A model generated the notes under the pieces. It searched no databases, was not told the DNA's origin, and saw only the letters and a list, made by a program, of their open reading frames with translations. A program made the translations under genes and the position numbers. From positions 1 through 31,188 of the forward strand of contig DTUG01000198.1 in the NCBI GenBank assembly GCA_012964275.1: a DNA stretch of 31,188 nucleotides. Direction: 5' to 3'. Shown one piece after another: positions 8,020 to 16,821 of this stretch. Numbering within the stretch: the stretch's first letter is position 1; each line of letters starts with the position of its first letter. The DNA is from Fidelibacterota bacterium. Its GTDB lineage: Bacteria; Fidelibacterota; Marinisomatia; Marinisomatales; UBA1611.

Positions 8020-8619
8020 ATGCTGAATTATATCTGGTTTGGCATGATTCTTATTTCTGTAGTAGTTGGTACCATCACCGGAAACATTGACGCAGTGACT
8101 GAAGCGGCAATCACGATGGCAAAAACAGCCGTAGAAATAGCCATCAGCCTAATCGGGATCATGGCATTGTGGCTTGGTACGATGAAAATTGCCGATGAAT
8201 CTGGATTAATCCAGATCATTGCTAGGGGCTTGCGTCCTATTACAATTCGTCTATTCCCTGATGTGCCAGACGATCACCCTGCCATAGGATCTATAGTACT
8301 CAACATGGCAGCCAACATATTGGGACTGGGAAATGCTGCGACTCCCTTGGGCCTGAAAGCTATGGAAGAGCTTCAGGAACTGAATTCCAAAAAGGATACG
8401 GCTACTAATGCCATGTGTACCTTCCTAGCTATCAATACTTCCAGCGTGCAAATCATTTTACCGGCCACAGTCGTAGGGCTTATGGGCGCCGCATCTAACC
8501 AAATATTTATTACCACTATTATAGCCACTGGGCTATCCACTGCGGCAGCAGTCATTGCCGTAAAAACACTGGAAAAAATGGATCGCTTTAATGTAGATCG
8601 TGAGGTCCAGGATGATTGA
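8020..8619 (+). CDS. spmA: SpmA-like nucleoside-recognition (Gate) membrane protein
   Basis: A 199-residue integral membrane protein with about five hydrophobic segments, starting directly after the ldcA stop codon. It matches spore maturation protein A: a Gate/nucleoside-recognition domain, with VLNMAANILGLGNAATPLG (about 92-110) and FLAINTSSVQIIP-like residues (about 128-140) as the most conserved stretches. In Bacillus, SpmA and SpmB affect spore core dehydration, but the pair is widespread in bacteria that do not sporulate, where the role is unknown. It is always paired with SpmB, as here. Being inside a peptidoglycan salvage operon suggests a membrane transport or wall-linked role, which is only inference. 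Confidence 0.85.
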   Translation: MLNYIWFGMILISVVVGTITGNIDAVTEAAITMAKTAVEIAISLIGIMALWLGTMKIADESGLIQIIARGLRPITIRLFPDVPDDHPAIGSIVLNMAANILGLGNAATPLGLKAMEELQELNSKKDTATNAMCTFLAINTSSVQIILPATVVGLMGAASNQIFITTIIATGLSTAAAVIAVKTLEKMDRFNVDREVQDD

Positions 8620-9160
8620 AAAACTGATTATTTTTACAAATGAATTCTCTCGATATATAATTCCCATCCTGCTGGTGGGTATTCCCTTTTATGGTCTGGC
8701 GGTAAAAAAGGTAAAAGTCTATGAATCCTTTGTAGAAGGAGCCAAAGATGGATTTACTATTGCGGTACGAATCATACCGTATCTGGTTGCAATCCTAGTG
8801 GCTATTGGTATGTTTCGAGCTTCCGGTGCCTTGGATATGCTTCTGACTATGTTATCTCCTATCCTGAAAGCAATCGGGTTTCCACCGGAAAATTTGCCCT
8901 TAGCGCTCATGCGGCCTCTTTCAGGCAGCGGCTCCCTGGGTCTTTTAACGGACCTGGTCAATCAACATGGCACCGATTCACTGGTGGCCAAGATCGGGGC
9001 AACAATGTTTGGCTCTACAGAAACCACCTTTTACGTACTTGCGGTATACTTCGGTTCAGTGGGAATCCGCCGCTCCCGCCATGCTCTGGCAGCTGGACTG
9101 ATCGCAGATGCGGTAGGCGTGCTCAGTGCAGTTTATATCTGCCGGTTTCTGCTTGGTTAG
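8612..9160 (+). CDS. spmB: SpmB-like nucleoside-recognition (Gate) membrane protein
   Basis: A 182-residue membrane protein forming the SpmA/SpmB pair. I chose the ATG at 8612, which overlaps the spmA stop by eight bases and is preceded by a weak GAGG; a GTG at 8600 would add four residues. Recognisable features are the amphipathic KKVKVYESFVEGAKDGF near the N-terminus, LMRPLSGSGSLGLLTDL in the middle, and FGSTETTFYVLAVYFGSVG, the most conserved SpmB block. It probably forms a complex with SpmA in the inner membrane. The substrate or signal is unknown. Confidence 0.85.
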   Translation: MIEKLIIFTNEFSRYIIPILLVGIPFYGLAVKKVKVYESFVEGAKDGFTIAVRIIPYLVAILVAIGMFRASGALDMLLTMLSPILKAIGFPPENLPLALMRPLSGSGSLGLLTDLVNQHGTDSLVAKIGATMFGSTETTFYVLAVYFGSVGIRRSRHALAAGLIADAVGVLSAVYICRFLLG

Positions 9161-9169
9161 ACTTTCACT

Positions 9170-10543
9170 TTGACCGATTATAAAAAAGGTCTGGGACTTA
9201 AAGAGTCCACCGCTATTGTCATTAGCCGGATTATTGGCTCTGGTATTTTTCGAACTCCGGCACCTATCATGGCTCTGGTGGGATGTACTTCGCTTTTTGG
9301 TCTGGTCTGGGTCCTGGGCGGCATCATCACCATTTTTGGTGCAGTAATCTACGCCGAACTCACTGCTATGATACCTAAATCAGGAGGCCCTTATGTTTTC
9401 TTAAAGGAAGCGTATGGGCCGTATATTGCCTTTTTGCGGGGCTGGGCGATGTTTTTCGTATCTGAGACCGCATCTATTGTTGCCGTGGCTTTGGTATTCA
9501 CCGAGTATATCAATGCCATCTTTGTAATTGCAACCGGTGATCCATTCAATCTTTTTACCACATTCATCATTTCACTTATTACCATATGGACACTCACATC
9601 CATCAACCTTTTCGGAGTAAGCCTCAGCGGAAAATTTCAGGTATTTTTCAGTATTGTTAAAATCGCTGCAGTCGGTGCGATCATCGGTATCACGCTAACA
9701 GGATTTTCAACAGGCAACACAGGTAATTTTAGTGATCCTCTCTGGCCTCAAGAGTTCGGTTGGCCAACCATCCTGGCTATCGGAGCTGCGCTCCGCTATT
9801 CTTTTTTCGCTTTCAGCGGTTGGGAAGGGGCTACATACATGGCTGAAGAGATCAGGGAACCACAAAAGACCCTCCCCTTATCCCTTTTCCTGGGTATCGC
9901 TGGTATCATGGTGCTCTATCTTGGCGCCAACCTGGGTTATTTATATCAATTGGATGTGGAAACCATAAAGGAAAATAAATGGGTGGCTACCGCCGCCGTG
10001 AAGGTTGTTCTGGGTGCATCTGGCGGCATTCTCATTTCCATCGCGGTGGCTATCAACGCCTTCGGCAACATCAGTACCCAGATATTATGCAAGGGTCGGT
10101 CATGGCATGCCATGGCCCGGGATGGGCTATTCTTTGACAAATTCAAGGACCTCCACGACAAACACCAAACACCGAATAATGCGTTGCTGGGACAGGGCAT
10201 CTGGGCAACGGTATTATTGGTCTTTGCTGTGATGTCTACCTACTTGCAGTCGGGTGCTGGTGGAACCAATACCTATGAAACCATTATAGACTTTTTCTCC
10301 GCTACCAGTACTATTTTTAACCTGCTGACATTCGGCTCCATCTATGTTCTGCGGAAAAAATATCCTCATAAAGAGCGACCCTATAAAGCACTCCTGTACC
10401 CTTGGAGCATGATTCTGGTGATTCTGCTCTATTTTTCATTTTTTTTAATCACGTTAATTACTGCTTTTATTCCTTCAATGGTCGGGATTTTATTGACAGT
10501 TTGCGGGACATTTTATTACAGGTATAAAATAGCTAGGCCCTAA
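9170..10543 (+). CDS. APC-superfamily amino-acid permease
   Basis: A 457-residue polytopic membrane protein with about twelve hydrophobic segments. The start is a TTG at 9170: in-frame codons upstream lead straight to the spmB stop, and the next ATG lies inside the first membrane helix. The N-terminal KKGLGLKESTAIVISRIIGS with IGSGIF is the APC signature, and SFFAFSGWEGATYMAEEIREP (middle of the protein) is the conserved LAT-like/SLC7-type block after helix 6. It imports or exchanges amino acids; specificity cannot be read from sequence. As last gene of the run, nine bases after spmB and just before a terminator, it could take up alanine or other amino acids freed from wall peptides (inference). 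Confidence 0.88.
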   Translation: MTDYKKGLGLKESTAIVISRIIGSGIFRTPAPIMALVGCTSLFGLVWVLGGIITIFGAVIYAELTAMIPKSGGPYVFLKEAYGPYIAFLRGWAMFFVSETASIVAVALVFTEYINAIFVIATGDPFNLFTTFIISLITIWTLTSINLFGVSLSGKFQVFFSIVKIAAVGAIIGITLTGFSTGNTGNFSDPLWPQEFGWPTILAIGAALRYSFFAFSGWEGATYMAEEIREPQKTLPLSLFLGIAGIMVLYLGANLGYLYQLDVETIKENKWVATAAVKVVLGASGGILISIAVAINAFGNISTQILCKGRSWHAMARDGLFFDKFKDLHDKHQTPNNALLGQGIWATVLLVFAVMSTYLQSGAGGTNTYETIIDFFSATSTIFNLLTFGSIYVLRKKYPHKERPYKALLYPWSMILVILLYFSFFLITLITAFIPSMVGILLTVCGTFYYRYKIARP

Positions 10544-10556
10544 TGGTTATTGAAAT

Positions 10557-10591
10557 AAGTGGGTTAAATCGGGGAAAACTCCACTTTTTTT
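10557..10591 (+). terminator. Intrinsic terminator closing the nine-gene plus-strand run
   Basis: AAGTGG (10557-10562) pairs with CCACTT (10581-10586), extended by a G-T wobble, around a loop of about 17 bases, and is followed by a seven-base T tract to 10591. It lies 13 bases after the permease stop and marks the boundary between the peptidoglycan/permease run and the NhaC group. Confidence 0.7.
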
Positions 10592-10761
10592 AGATCCATT
10601 ATTTAGGCATTGTCCAGATTAAACAGCCGGAAAGTGCAGCATGGAATCCAGTAGAAATTAGTAACCTGTTAGTTTATTTTCCGCCTAATCACAGGCGTGG
10701 ATATTCCCCCGAAGATGAATACAGAAAACATCCCCATAATTCAATTGCTGCAAAAATTGCT
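10592..10761. other. Intergenic region before the NhaC gene
   Basis: About 170 bases between the terminator and the NhaC TTG start. The NhaC reading frame stays open back to a TAG at 10591-10593, but holds no ATG and translates to nothing signal-like, so I do not extend the gene. A promoter must lie here if the terminator works; I see no convincing consensus boxes. Confidence 0.5.
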
Positions 10762-12624
10762 TTGATTGGCCGTATAGCAATTTTTCTATTCTTTTTCCAG
10801 TTCCTGCAGGGTCAGAGTGTCTCTAACGAGCAGGTACCAAAAATAATTCTGCAGGGAATTGATTTTTCCATAACCTTCTCCGGAGAGTTTGAAACAAGTA
10901 ATTCGTACATCCTATCCTGCAACGGGTCCCTATATAATCCCACAGACATTAGTTCAGATCATATAGCGTTCGATAATCTGTCCATATCCGAGGGCGGCCA
11001 GATCACCTTGGACTTACTGCTGGTGGACACTTCTATCCACCAACTTAAAATCCATAGTATCCCAGCCTGGATATCCATTCTGCCGCCACTCATTGCCATC
11101 ATCCTGGCATTTATGACACGGTCAGTCATACCATCGCTATTCGTAGCAATCTGGTTTGGAGTTTGGTCGTTAAGCAGTTTCAGCCTGGGTGGGGTCATAT
11201 CATCCCTACTGGATTCTTTTCATTATTATATATTGAACACGCTAATTGATCGGGATCATGCCATCATCACATTATTTACGTTGATGCTTGGAGGGATGGT
11301 GGGTATCGTCTATCGTAATGGCGGGATGCATGGTATCATTCATCATATGATCAAAAAAGCCGATACACCCAGAAAAGGGCAAATTGCCATTTGGCTGTTT
11401 GGCCTTATCATTTTCTTTGATGATTATTCCAACACGCTTATTGTAGGGAATACATCGCGACTTCTCAGTGATAAACTGAAAATATCCCGGCAAAAACTTG
11501 CATACTTAGTTGATTCAACGTCTGCACCGGTTTCAACCATTGCAGTCATTACCACATGGATCGGTTTTCAGGTTGGTATCATTGCCGATGCGTTACCAGG
11601 ATTAGATGGCCTTAATGAATCTGCCTATATGCTTTTCATTCATTCAATTCCCTATAGTTTCTATCCTTTTCTAGCCATTGTCCTGGTAGGCCTTATTGTT
11701 ACAACGGGAAAAGATTTTGGGCCTATGGTTCATGCTGAGAAACGAGCAAGAATGGGCGTGGAATACACACCGGATTTATCGGAAGTTGAAGATGAATCCG
11801 GTTCAGATATTGAAGATCTTTTTGTAAAAGACAATATTCCGCACAGGGCTAGGAACGCAGTTATTCCTATTGCGGTTTTGGTTTTTTCCATGTTCTACTT
11901 CATCTTCACGTCTGGCGAAGGTGATTCATTAAAAGATATTTTAGGAAGTTCAGATACTTTTGCTGCTTTGATGCATGCTACCTTATTAAGTGCCTTGGTG
12001 GCTGCTGGGTTATCAATTGGGCAGGGAATTCTAAACCTGAATGAAACGCTCGATGCCTGGTTCAGCGGATTAAAATTCATGCTGATGGGGCTACTGGTTT
12101 TATTATTGGCGTGGGCGCTTGCGGATATTTCAAAAGATCTCCAGACTGCCGACTATATTGTTTCCACGCTTGGTGATTCAATTCCCATGTCTATCTTGCC
12201 AACTATTATATTCCTGGTTGCGGCTGCCACAGCATTTGGGACAGGTTCCAGTTGGGGCGTTATGGCCATTTTGATGCCTTTGGTGATTCCTTTAACCTGG
12301 GCTGTTATGGGCAACAACGGTGGCGCCACACCTGAAAACTATCACATTCTTTACTCCACGATCGCCTGTGTTTTAACCGGTGCAGTTTGGGCAGACCATT
12401 GTTCACCTATTTCCGACACAACCATTCTTACTTCCATGGCATCGGGCTGCGAGCTCATGGATCATGTTTGGACTCAAATGCCCTATGCGATTTCTGCTGG
12501 TGCGGCAGCGTTACTGCTGGGTACTCTACCTGCTGGATTTGGGGCTCCCTGGTGGATCCTTTTACTATTAGGGATTCTTTCGCAGGGCCTGGTGGTCAAA
12601 TATTTTGGGCAATCAACAGACTAA
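10762..12624 (+). CDS. NhaC-family Na+/H+ antiporter with N-terminal extracytoplasmic domain
   Basis: A 620-residue membrane protein. The TTG at 10762 is chosen because it gives a signal peptide (MIGRIAIFLFFFQFLQGQ) and no ATG is available upstream. Residues about 19-95 form a polar, beta-rich-looking segment expected to lie outside the cytoplasm, followed by the NhaC antiporter domain with about eleven hydrophobic segments. Conserved blocks include FFDDYSNTLIVGNTSRLLSDK, the AYLVDSTSAPVSTIAVITTW stretch, GTGSSWGVMAILMPL and WADHCSPISDTTILTSMAS. The last of these, with its polar DH and D residues inside the membrane, is a hallmark of the family. It should exchange Na+ for H+ (or an organic substrate) across the inner membrane. 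An acidic loop (SEVEDESGSDIEDLF) lies mid-protein. The agmatinase gene follows 12 bases later. Confidence 0.87.
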   Translation: MIGRIAIFLFFFQFLQGQSVSNEQVPKIILQGIDFSITFSGEFETSNSYILSCNGSLYNPTDISSDHIAFDNLSISEGGQITLDLLLVDTSIHQLKIHSIPAWISILPPLIAIILAFMTRSVIPSLFVAIWFGVWSLSSFSLGGVISSLLDSFHYYILNTLIDRDHAIITLFTLMLGGMVGIVYRNGGMHGIIHHMIKKADTPRKGQIAIWLFGLIIFFDDYSNTLIVGNTSRLLSDKLKISRQKLAYLVDSTSAPVSTIAVITTWIGFQVGIIADALPGLDGLNESAYMLFIHSIPYSFYPFLAIVLVGLIVTTGKDFGPMVHAEKRARMGVEYTPDLSEVEDESGSDIEDLFVKDNIPHRARNAVIPIAVLVFSMFYFIFTSGEGDSLKDILGSSDTFAALMHATLLSALVAAGLSIGQGILNLNETLDAWFSGLKFMLMGLLVLLLAWALADISKDLQTADYIVSTLGDSIPMSILPTIIFLVAAATAFGTGSSWGVMAILMPLVIPLTWAVMGNNGGATPENYHILYSTIACVLTGAVWADHCSPISDTTILTSMASGCELMDHVWTQMPYAISAGAAALLLGTLPAGFGAPWWILLLLGILSQGLVVKYFGQSTD

Positions 12625-12636
12625 CCGGAGAATCTT
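12624..12636 (+). promoter_or_regulatory. Shine-Dalgarno site of the agmatinase-like gene
   Basis: CCGGAG lies about eight bases before the ATG at 12637. It is one of the few clear ribosome binding sites in this window and fixes the start. Confidence 0.6.
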
Positions 12637-13590
12637 ATGACCAAAAAATATGAACCGCTTAATGCTATGGAATATCCACGGTTTGAAGGAATTCGCACTT
12701 TCATGCGCCTGCCATATGTAACTGATCTTACTGATGTAGATTTTGCAATCGTGGGTGTTCCGTTTGACACGGGCGCTACATTCCGGGTAGGTGCCCGTTT
12801 TGGTCCATCAGGAATTCGAGATAACTCCCTGCTTCTTCGGCCTTACAATCCTGCCCAGGATATAGAGATCTTTAAATATTGCAATGGTGTAGATTATGGA
12901 GACCTGCCGATCGTACCCGGGTATCTGCCTGAATCTCATCAATTGATCAAAGATGGGGCAAAGGATGTATTTGATACTGACATCAAACCTATTTTTATGG
13001 GTGGGGACCACTCAATATCTTTACCAATTCTGCGGGCTATTAAAGAAAAATTCGGAGCGGTAGCCCTTGTTCATTTTGATGCGCACAGTGATCTATGGCA
13101 TGGTTATTTTGAAAATAAGGATACCCACGGCACTCCTTTCCGAAGAGCTCTAGAGGAGGGGTTGATTGACCCCGCTCGTTCAAGCCAGATCGGATTACGA
13201 GGGCCGCTTTATGATAAAGATGATTTTAAAATGTCAAAGGAAGCTGGCCTTTTGGCCATTACCGGCCCAGAGCTACATAAGATGGGAGTCAAAAAGGCTT
13301 TGCCGATGGTCAAAGAAAGGGTTGGAAATGGACCGGCCTATTTAACCTTTGACATTGATTTTGTTGACCCTGCCTTTGCCCCGGGAACCGGTACACCTGA
13401 AGCAGGTGGATTCACAGGGTATGATTCTTTAGCACTGGTTCGAGGTTTAACAGATATTGAATTCATCGGCTATGATCTTGTAGAAGTAATGCCGGCCTAT
13501 GACCCCGCAAAAATCACCTGTCTGTTGGCAGCAAATATCATTTATGAATTCATTACGCTAATCGCATTAAGCAAAAGAGCCAAGACTTGA
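12637..13590 (+). CDS. speB: Agmatinase-like ureohydrolase
   Basis: A 317-residue arginase/agmatinase-family enzyme with no signal peptide. All manganese ligands are in place: H125 (GGDHS), D148, H150 and D152 (FDAHSD), and D239 and D241 (FDIDFVDP). HGTPFRRALEEG (164-175) and APGTGTPEAGG (248-258) are typical of the agmatinase branch. The reaction would be agmatine to putrescine plus urea, but some relatives use guanidine, guanidinobutyrate or other guanidino compounds, so the substrate is provisional. It is transcribed with the NhaC antiporter 12 bases upstream. No arginine decarboxylase is seen nearby. Confidence 0.85.
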   Translation: MTKKYEPLNAMEYPRFEGIRTFMRLPYVTDLTDVDFAIVGVPFDTGATFRVGARFGPSGIRDNSLLLRPYNPAQDIEIFKYCNGVDYGDLPIVPGYLPESHQLIKDGAKDVFDTDIKPIFMGGDHSISLPILRAIKEKFGAVALVHFDAHSDLWHGYFENKDTHGTPFRRALEEGLIDPARSSQIGLRGPLYDKDDFKMSKEAGLLAITGPELHKMGVKKALPMVKERVGNGPAYLTFDIDFVDPAFAPGTGTPEAGGFTGYDSLALVRGLTDIEFIGYDLVEVMPAYDPAKITCLLAANIIYEFITLIALSKRAKT

Positions 13591-13722
13591 AAAAAAGATG
13601 GATTTCTATTTCTTCATATCTACGGTTGGTAATTCTTGCATCCGTAATAGTCCCGGATATGTACCTAATTCTGCCATGACACCACCCATTGGCAGCATGG
13701 ATCAGAGATAGATTAAAATCAT
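13591..13722. other. Intergenic region before the GHL10 gene
   Basis: 132 bases with no credible gene. TTGGCA at 13689-13694 and TAAAAT at 13714-13719 (spacer 19) might be a weak promoter for the downstream GHL10-namZ pair. No hairpin terminator is evident, so read-through from the agmatinase gene is possible. Confidence 0.3.
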
Positions 13723-16700
13723 ATGAAAATAAAAACGATTTTAGTCTCCTTTTATTTATTGTGCTCTATTTTAATATTTGCCCAGAGTGAGAACAATGAA
13801 TTTCGTTCTACGTGGGTTATCACTTGGAACTGGATATCCCCGGATGATTCGATGGCAGAAACACAAGCTAGAATACTGGAAATTTTGGATAATCATGTTG
13901 CTGCAAACATGACATCTGTGCTGTTCCAGGTCAGGCAAAGCGGGACAGCATATTATAATTCTTCATATGAGCCTTGGGGATATTATTCCGGATATCAAAA
14001 CCCTGGATTTGATCCCCTTGAGTTTGCGGTTGAGCAGGCACATCTGCGTGGTTTGGAATTTCACGCCTGGTTTAACGTTTTTTCGTGTTCAAGTACCCAA
14101 CCTGGGACTCCCGCATATGATCATCCAGAATGGGTATGCAGAGACCGAGATGGGATACCCATGAGTTCATATAGAGCATTATCTCCTGGTCTAACTGATG
14201 TCAGAGATTATACAAATAATGTTGCCATGGAGATTGTAAACAATTATGATATTGATGGTTTGCACCTGGATTACATCCGTTGGAATGAATATACAAATTC
14301 CAGCATGATGAATAATATCAGCCCGGAAGAAGAAACTAAAAAAATGGATGGTATCATATCCCCTGAGCTATTGAATGAGTTAGAAAATAATCGTTCCGGC
14401 AGGTATCTGTATGATACGGAGCATCCCTATTCTGCCGGAGTGCCGGAAGGGTTTAGTTCCTGGGAAGAATGGTGGCGATGGAGCGTCACAACATTTGTAA
14501 ACACCCTTCATGATTCCATCCAGGCCGTTAAACCCTTTGTTCGGTTATCGGTTGCAGCTTTAGGAAAATACAACTGGTCTAGCTGGCAGGGATACGGGAC
14601 TGTATATCAGGATGCGGCGCTCTGGTTCAACGAAGGATTTATCGAACAACTCACTCCGATGCACTACCATTGGACAACAGCTAATCAATTTCTGGGTATG
14701 CTCACTGATGATTGTCCTGAATGCTGGGTGGACCATATAGAAGCGGGAATAGAATCCGGGCGACTATATTCAGTAGGCCCCGGTTCATATATGCTTGATA
14801 ATTATAATGCCTGGAATAACCACCCTTCTATTATAAATACCTGCCGGACAATTCCCTGGGTAGATGGTTATCAATTTTTTAGTTCAGAACAATGGGATTA
14901 TTATGACTATTGGAATTATGCAGGAGACTCTTTTTTTAACAGCCGGGTTAAAATCAGACCTATAATAAACAATAATGGAACAGCGCCAGATCAGCCAGGG
15001 TTATCTCTAATAAAAATAGATAGTCTGACATATTCACTAACTATCACCCCATCAGATACGATGCAGGACAACTGGTTTGCAATTTACAGGTTTATTGATG
15101 ATTCCATTAATGTGTCGGAGGATGAGATTATTCATATCCAGTTCAATAATGAATTTTTTACGATTGTGGATGAATTCAATGGGCTACAGGATTACAATGG
15201 CCAGTATTCATACTCAGCGACGCAACTTGATAGATATTGGAATGAATCTTTGCCTTCCATTCCTTTAACATCAGATTCAATACCATCTTTTCCCCCCACC
15301 GTGATAGGAACAAATCCTGCCGATAGCACCATGATTGACATCAGTGGACCACTCCAGATCCAGTTTTCAAAAACAATGGATATCGAATCCGTAAATAATT
15401 CATCTGTTATTATTTCCCCATCAGTTTCATCTACGATGACCTGGTCCGATAGCAACCATCTTCTCACCCTGCATCTATTAGATAATCTAGACTATGATTC
15501 GGAATATTTTATCATTTTAGAACCATCCATAATGGATATTAATGGTGCACTCCTGGACGGAAATATGGACGGGACAGGCGGAGATGCTTACAGCTTCTAT
15601 TTTTGGACTGTGGAGGAAGATATCTACGGACCCGCTGTGTATCAAAGTAATATAGATTTTCAATCTGATATCAACTTGCTGGATATCCAGGATGTCATTA
15701 CCATCGTATTTGATGAAATTGTGAATCAATCAACGTTAAGTGAATCAACCGTGAACCTTTACCAAGAAAATAATGCAGTCGCCTATGATACTCATGTGTC
15801 AGAGCATAATGATAAAACGGTCCTGACGATTCGACCTGTCGAACCCTTGCTTCCGATCACTGATTATGAGCTTGTTTTAAGTTCCGGTATTGAGGATATG
15901 CTGGGAAATCCAATACCTGCAGACATACTGGGGAGCATCCAGACAACTCAATTTGAATATAGCGAGATCAGTATAATTGACAATTTCGATAATATCAATA
16001 ATTGGTGGCAGCCAACCGGAAGTGGTTCTACTGTTGGGGTGCTTGCTGGCACCGAATTCGCAACAAGCAATTCATTTTACCTTCCAGGGACATCTCCCCA
16101 AAGGTCTGCAAAATTATCATACGTATGGGACCTGGGATCAGCCGATCACTTATTGCGGGAATACTTATCCGGAGGGCCACCACGCGATGTACACTTCAAC
16201 TCAAGTTTCATCCTGCAATGCTATGTTTATGGTGATGGCAGCTATAACCTGTTCAGGTTTTGTGTTGATGACCATGTTCCGGATGCAGCTGCTGCTTATC
16301 ACGAAGTGAGTGAATGGTTCCTTATAGATTGGATCGGCTGGCGTTTAATAGAATGGGACCTGGGCACGGACCCGGTCGGAACCTGGATCGGAAATGGTCT
16401 GCTTGAAGGGAACCTTCGTATTGATAGTTTTCAGATGACACTTGGCGAATCTGGAACATCAGAAGGAGCTATATACTTTGATAATTTCCGTGTGGTTATT
16501 AAAAACATCCTTTCAACCGATGATGAATTATTCCTTCCAGATAAGATTGTACTTTCTCAAAACTATCCGAATCCATTTAATGCGGATACGTGGATACGAT
16601 ACTATATCCCAAGCTCTCAGGATATCGATCTCACAATATATGATATCCTTGGCAGAAATGTAATTCGCTTGGACCATGGATATAAAGATCCTGGTCTGTA

Positions 16701-16818
16701 CCAGGTAAGATGGAACGGAAAAAATTCAAAAAACGAAACAGTGAGCTCGGGTGTTTATATTTATTTATTAAAGAATGATAATATTATACAGCGTAAAAGG
16801 ATGATCTTACTGAAGTGA
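13723..16818 (+). CDS. Secreted GHL10 (DUF187, DigH-like) glycosidase with accessory module and T9SS-type C-terminal domain
   Basis: A 1031-residue secreted multidomain protein. Signal peptide 1-20 (cut before QSENN). Residues about 25-400 are a GHL10 domain: NEFRSTWVITW, LFQVRQSGTAYY, and the barrel motif D178-GLHL-D183-YI-R186. GHL10 includes E. coli DigH (YddW), which cleaves peptidoglycan glycan stripped of stem peptides. There follow an FN3-like segment (about 425-520), two Big_5 Ig-like domains (about 524-630 and 636-745, the first with a DGNMDGTGG loop), a 180-residue beta-sandwich-like module (748-927) also found in the amidase at 18078-20579, and a sorting domain with NYPNPFN and a KRMILLK end. 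It should act outside the cell. The ATG at 13723 has no clear Shine-Dalgarno. namZ copy 2 starts three bases after the stop, so the two are surely co-transcribed. Confidence 0.87.
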   Translation: MKIKTILVSFYLLCSILIFAQSENNEFRSTWVITWNWISPDDSMAETQARILEILDNHVAANMTSVLFQVRQSGTAYYNSSYEPWGYYSGYQNPGFDPLEFAVEQAHLRGLEFHAWFNVFSCSSTQPGTPAYDHPEWVCRDRDGIPMSSYRALSPGLTDVRDYTNNVAMEIVNNYDIDGLHLDYIRWNEYTNSSMMNNISPEEETKKMDGIISPELLNELENNRSGRYLYDTEHPYSAGVPEGFSSWEEWWRWSVTTFVNTLHDSIQAVKPFVRLSVAALGKYNWSSWQGYGTVYQDAALWFNEGFIEQLTPMHYHWTTANQFLGMLTDDCPECWVDHIEAGIESGRLYSVGPGSYMLDNYNAWNNHPSIINTCRTIPWVDGYQFFSSEQWDYYDYWNYAGDSFFNSRVKIRPIINNNGTAPDQPGLSLIKIDSLTYSLTITPSDTMQDNWFAIYRFIDDSINVSEDEIIHIQFNNEFFTIVDEFNGLQDYNGQYSYSATQLDRYWNESLPSIPLTSDSIPSFPPTVIGTNPADSTMIDISGPLQIQFSKTMDIESVNNSSVIISPSVSSTMTWSDSNHLLTLHLLDNLDYDSEYFIILEPSIMDINGALLDGNMDGTGGDAYSFYFWTVEEDIYGPAVYQSNIDFQSDINLLDIQDVITIVFDEIVNQSTLSESTVNLYQENNAVAYDTHVSEHNDKTVLTIRPVEPLLPITDYELVLSSGIEDMLGNPIPADILGSIQTTQFEYSEISIIDNFDNINNWWQPTGSGSTVGVLAGTEFATSNSFYLPGTSPQRSAKLSYVWDLGSADHLLREYLSGGPPRDVHFNSSFILQCYVYGDGSYNLFRFCVDDHVPDAAAAYHEVSEWFLIDWIGWRLIEWDLGTDPVGTWIGNGLLEGNLRIDSFQMTLGESGTSEGAIYFDNFRVVIKNILSTDDELFLPDKIVLSQNYPNPFNADTWIRYYIPSSQDIDLTIYDILGRNVIRLDHGYKDPGLYQVRWNGKNSKNETVSSGVYIYLLKNDNIIQRKRMILLK
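15964..16503 (+). other. Accessory module shared with the amidase, copy A
   Basis: Codes for residues 748-927 of the GHL10 protein. It shares with the amidase (18395-18945) the stretches LLREYLSGG, PRDVHF, FRF-x-VDD, YHEVS, IDWIGW, GTWIG and DSFQMT in the same order. This looks like a jelly-roll carbohydrate-binding type of domain placed just before the sorting domain. Which named family it belongs to, if any, I cannot say. Confidence 0.8.
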
Positions 16819-16821
16819 CCC

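Noticed and set aside
13587..13680. Small 30-residue frame starting with TTG at the end of the agmatinase gene
   Set aside because: No ribosome binding site, no recognisable product, and short length; likely chance.
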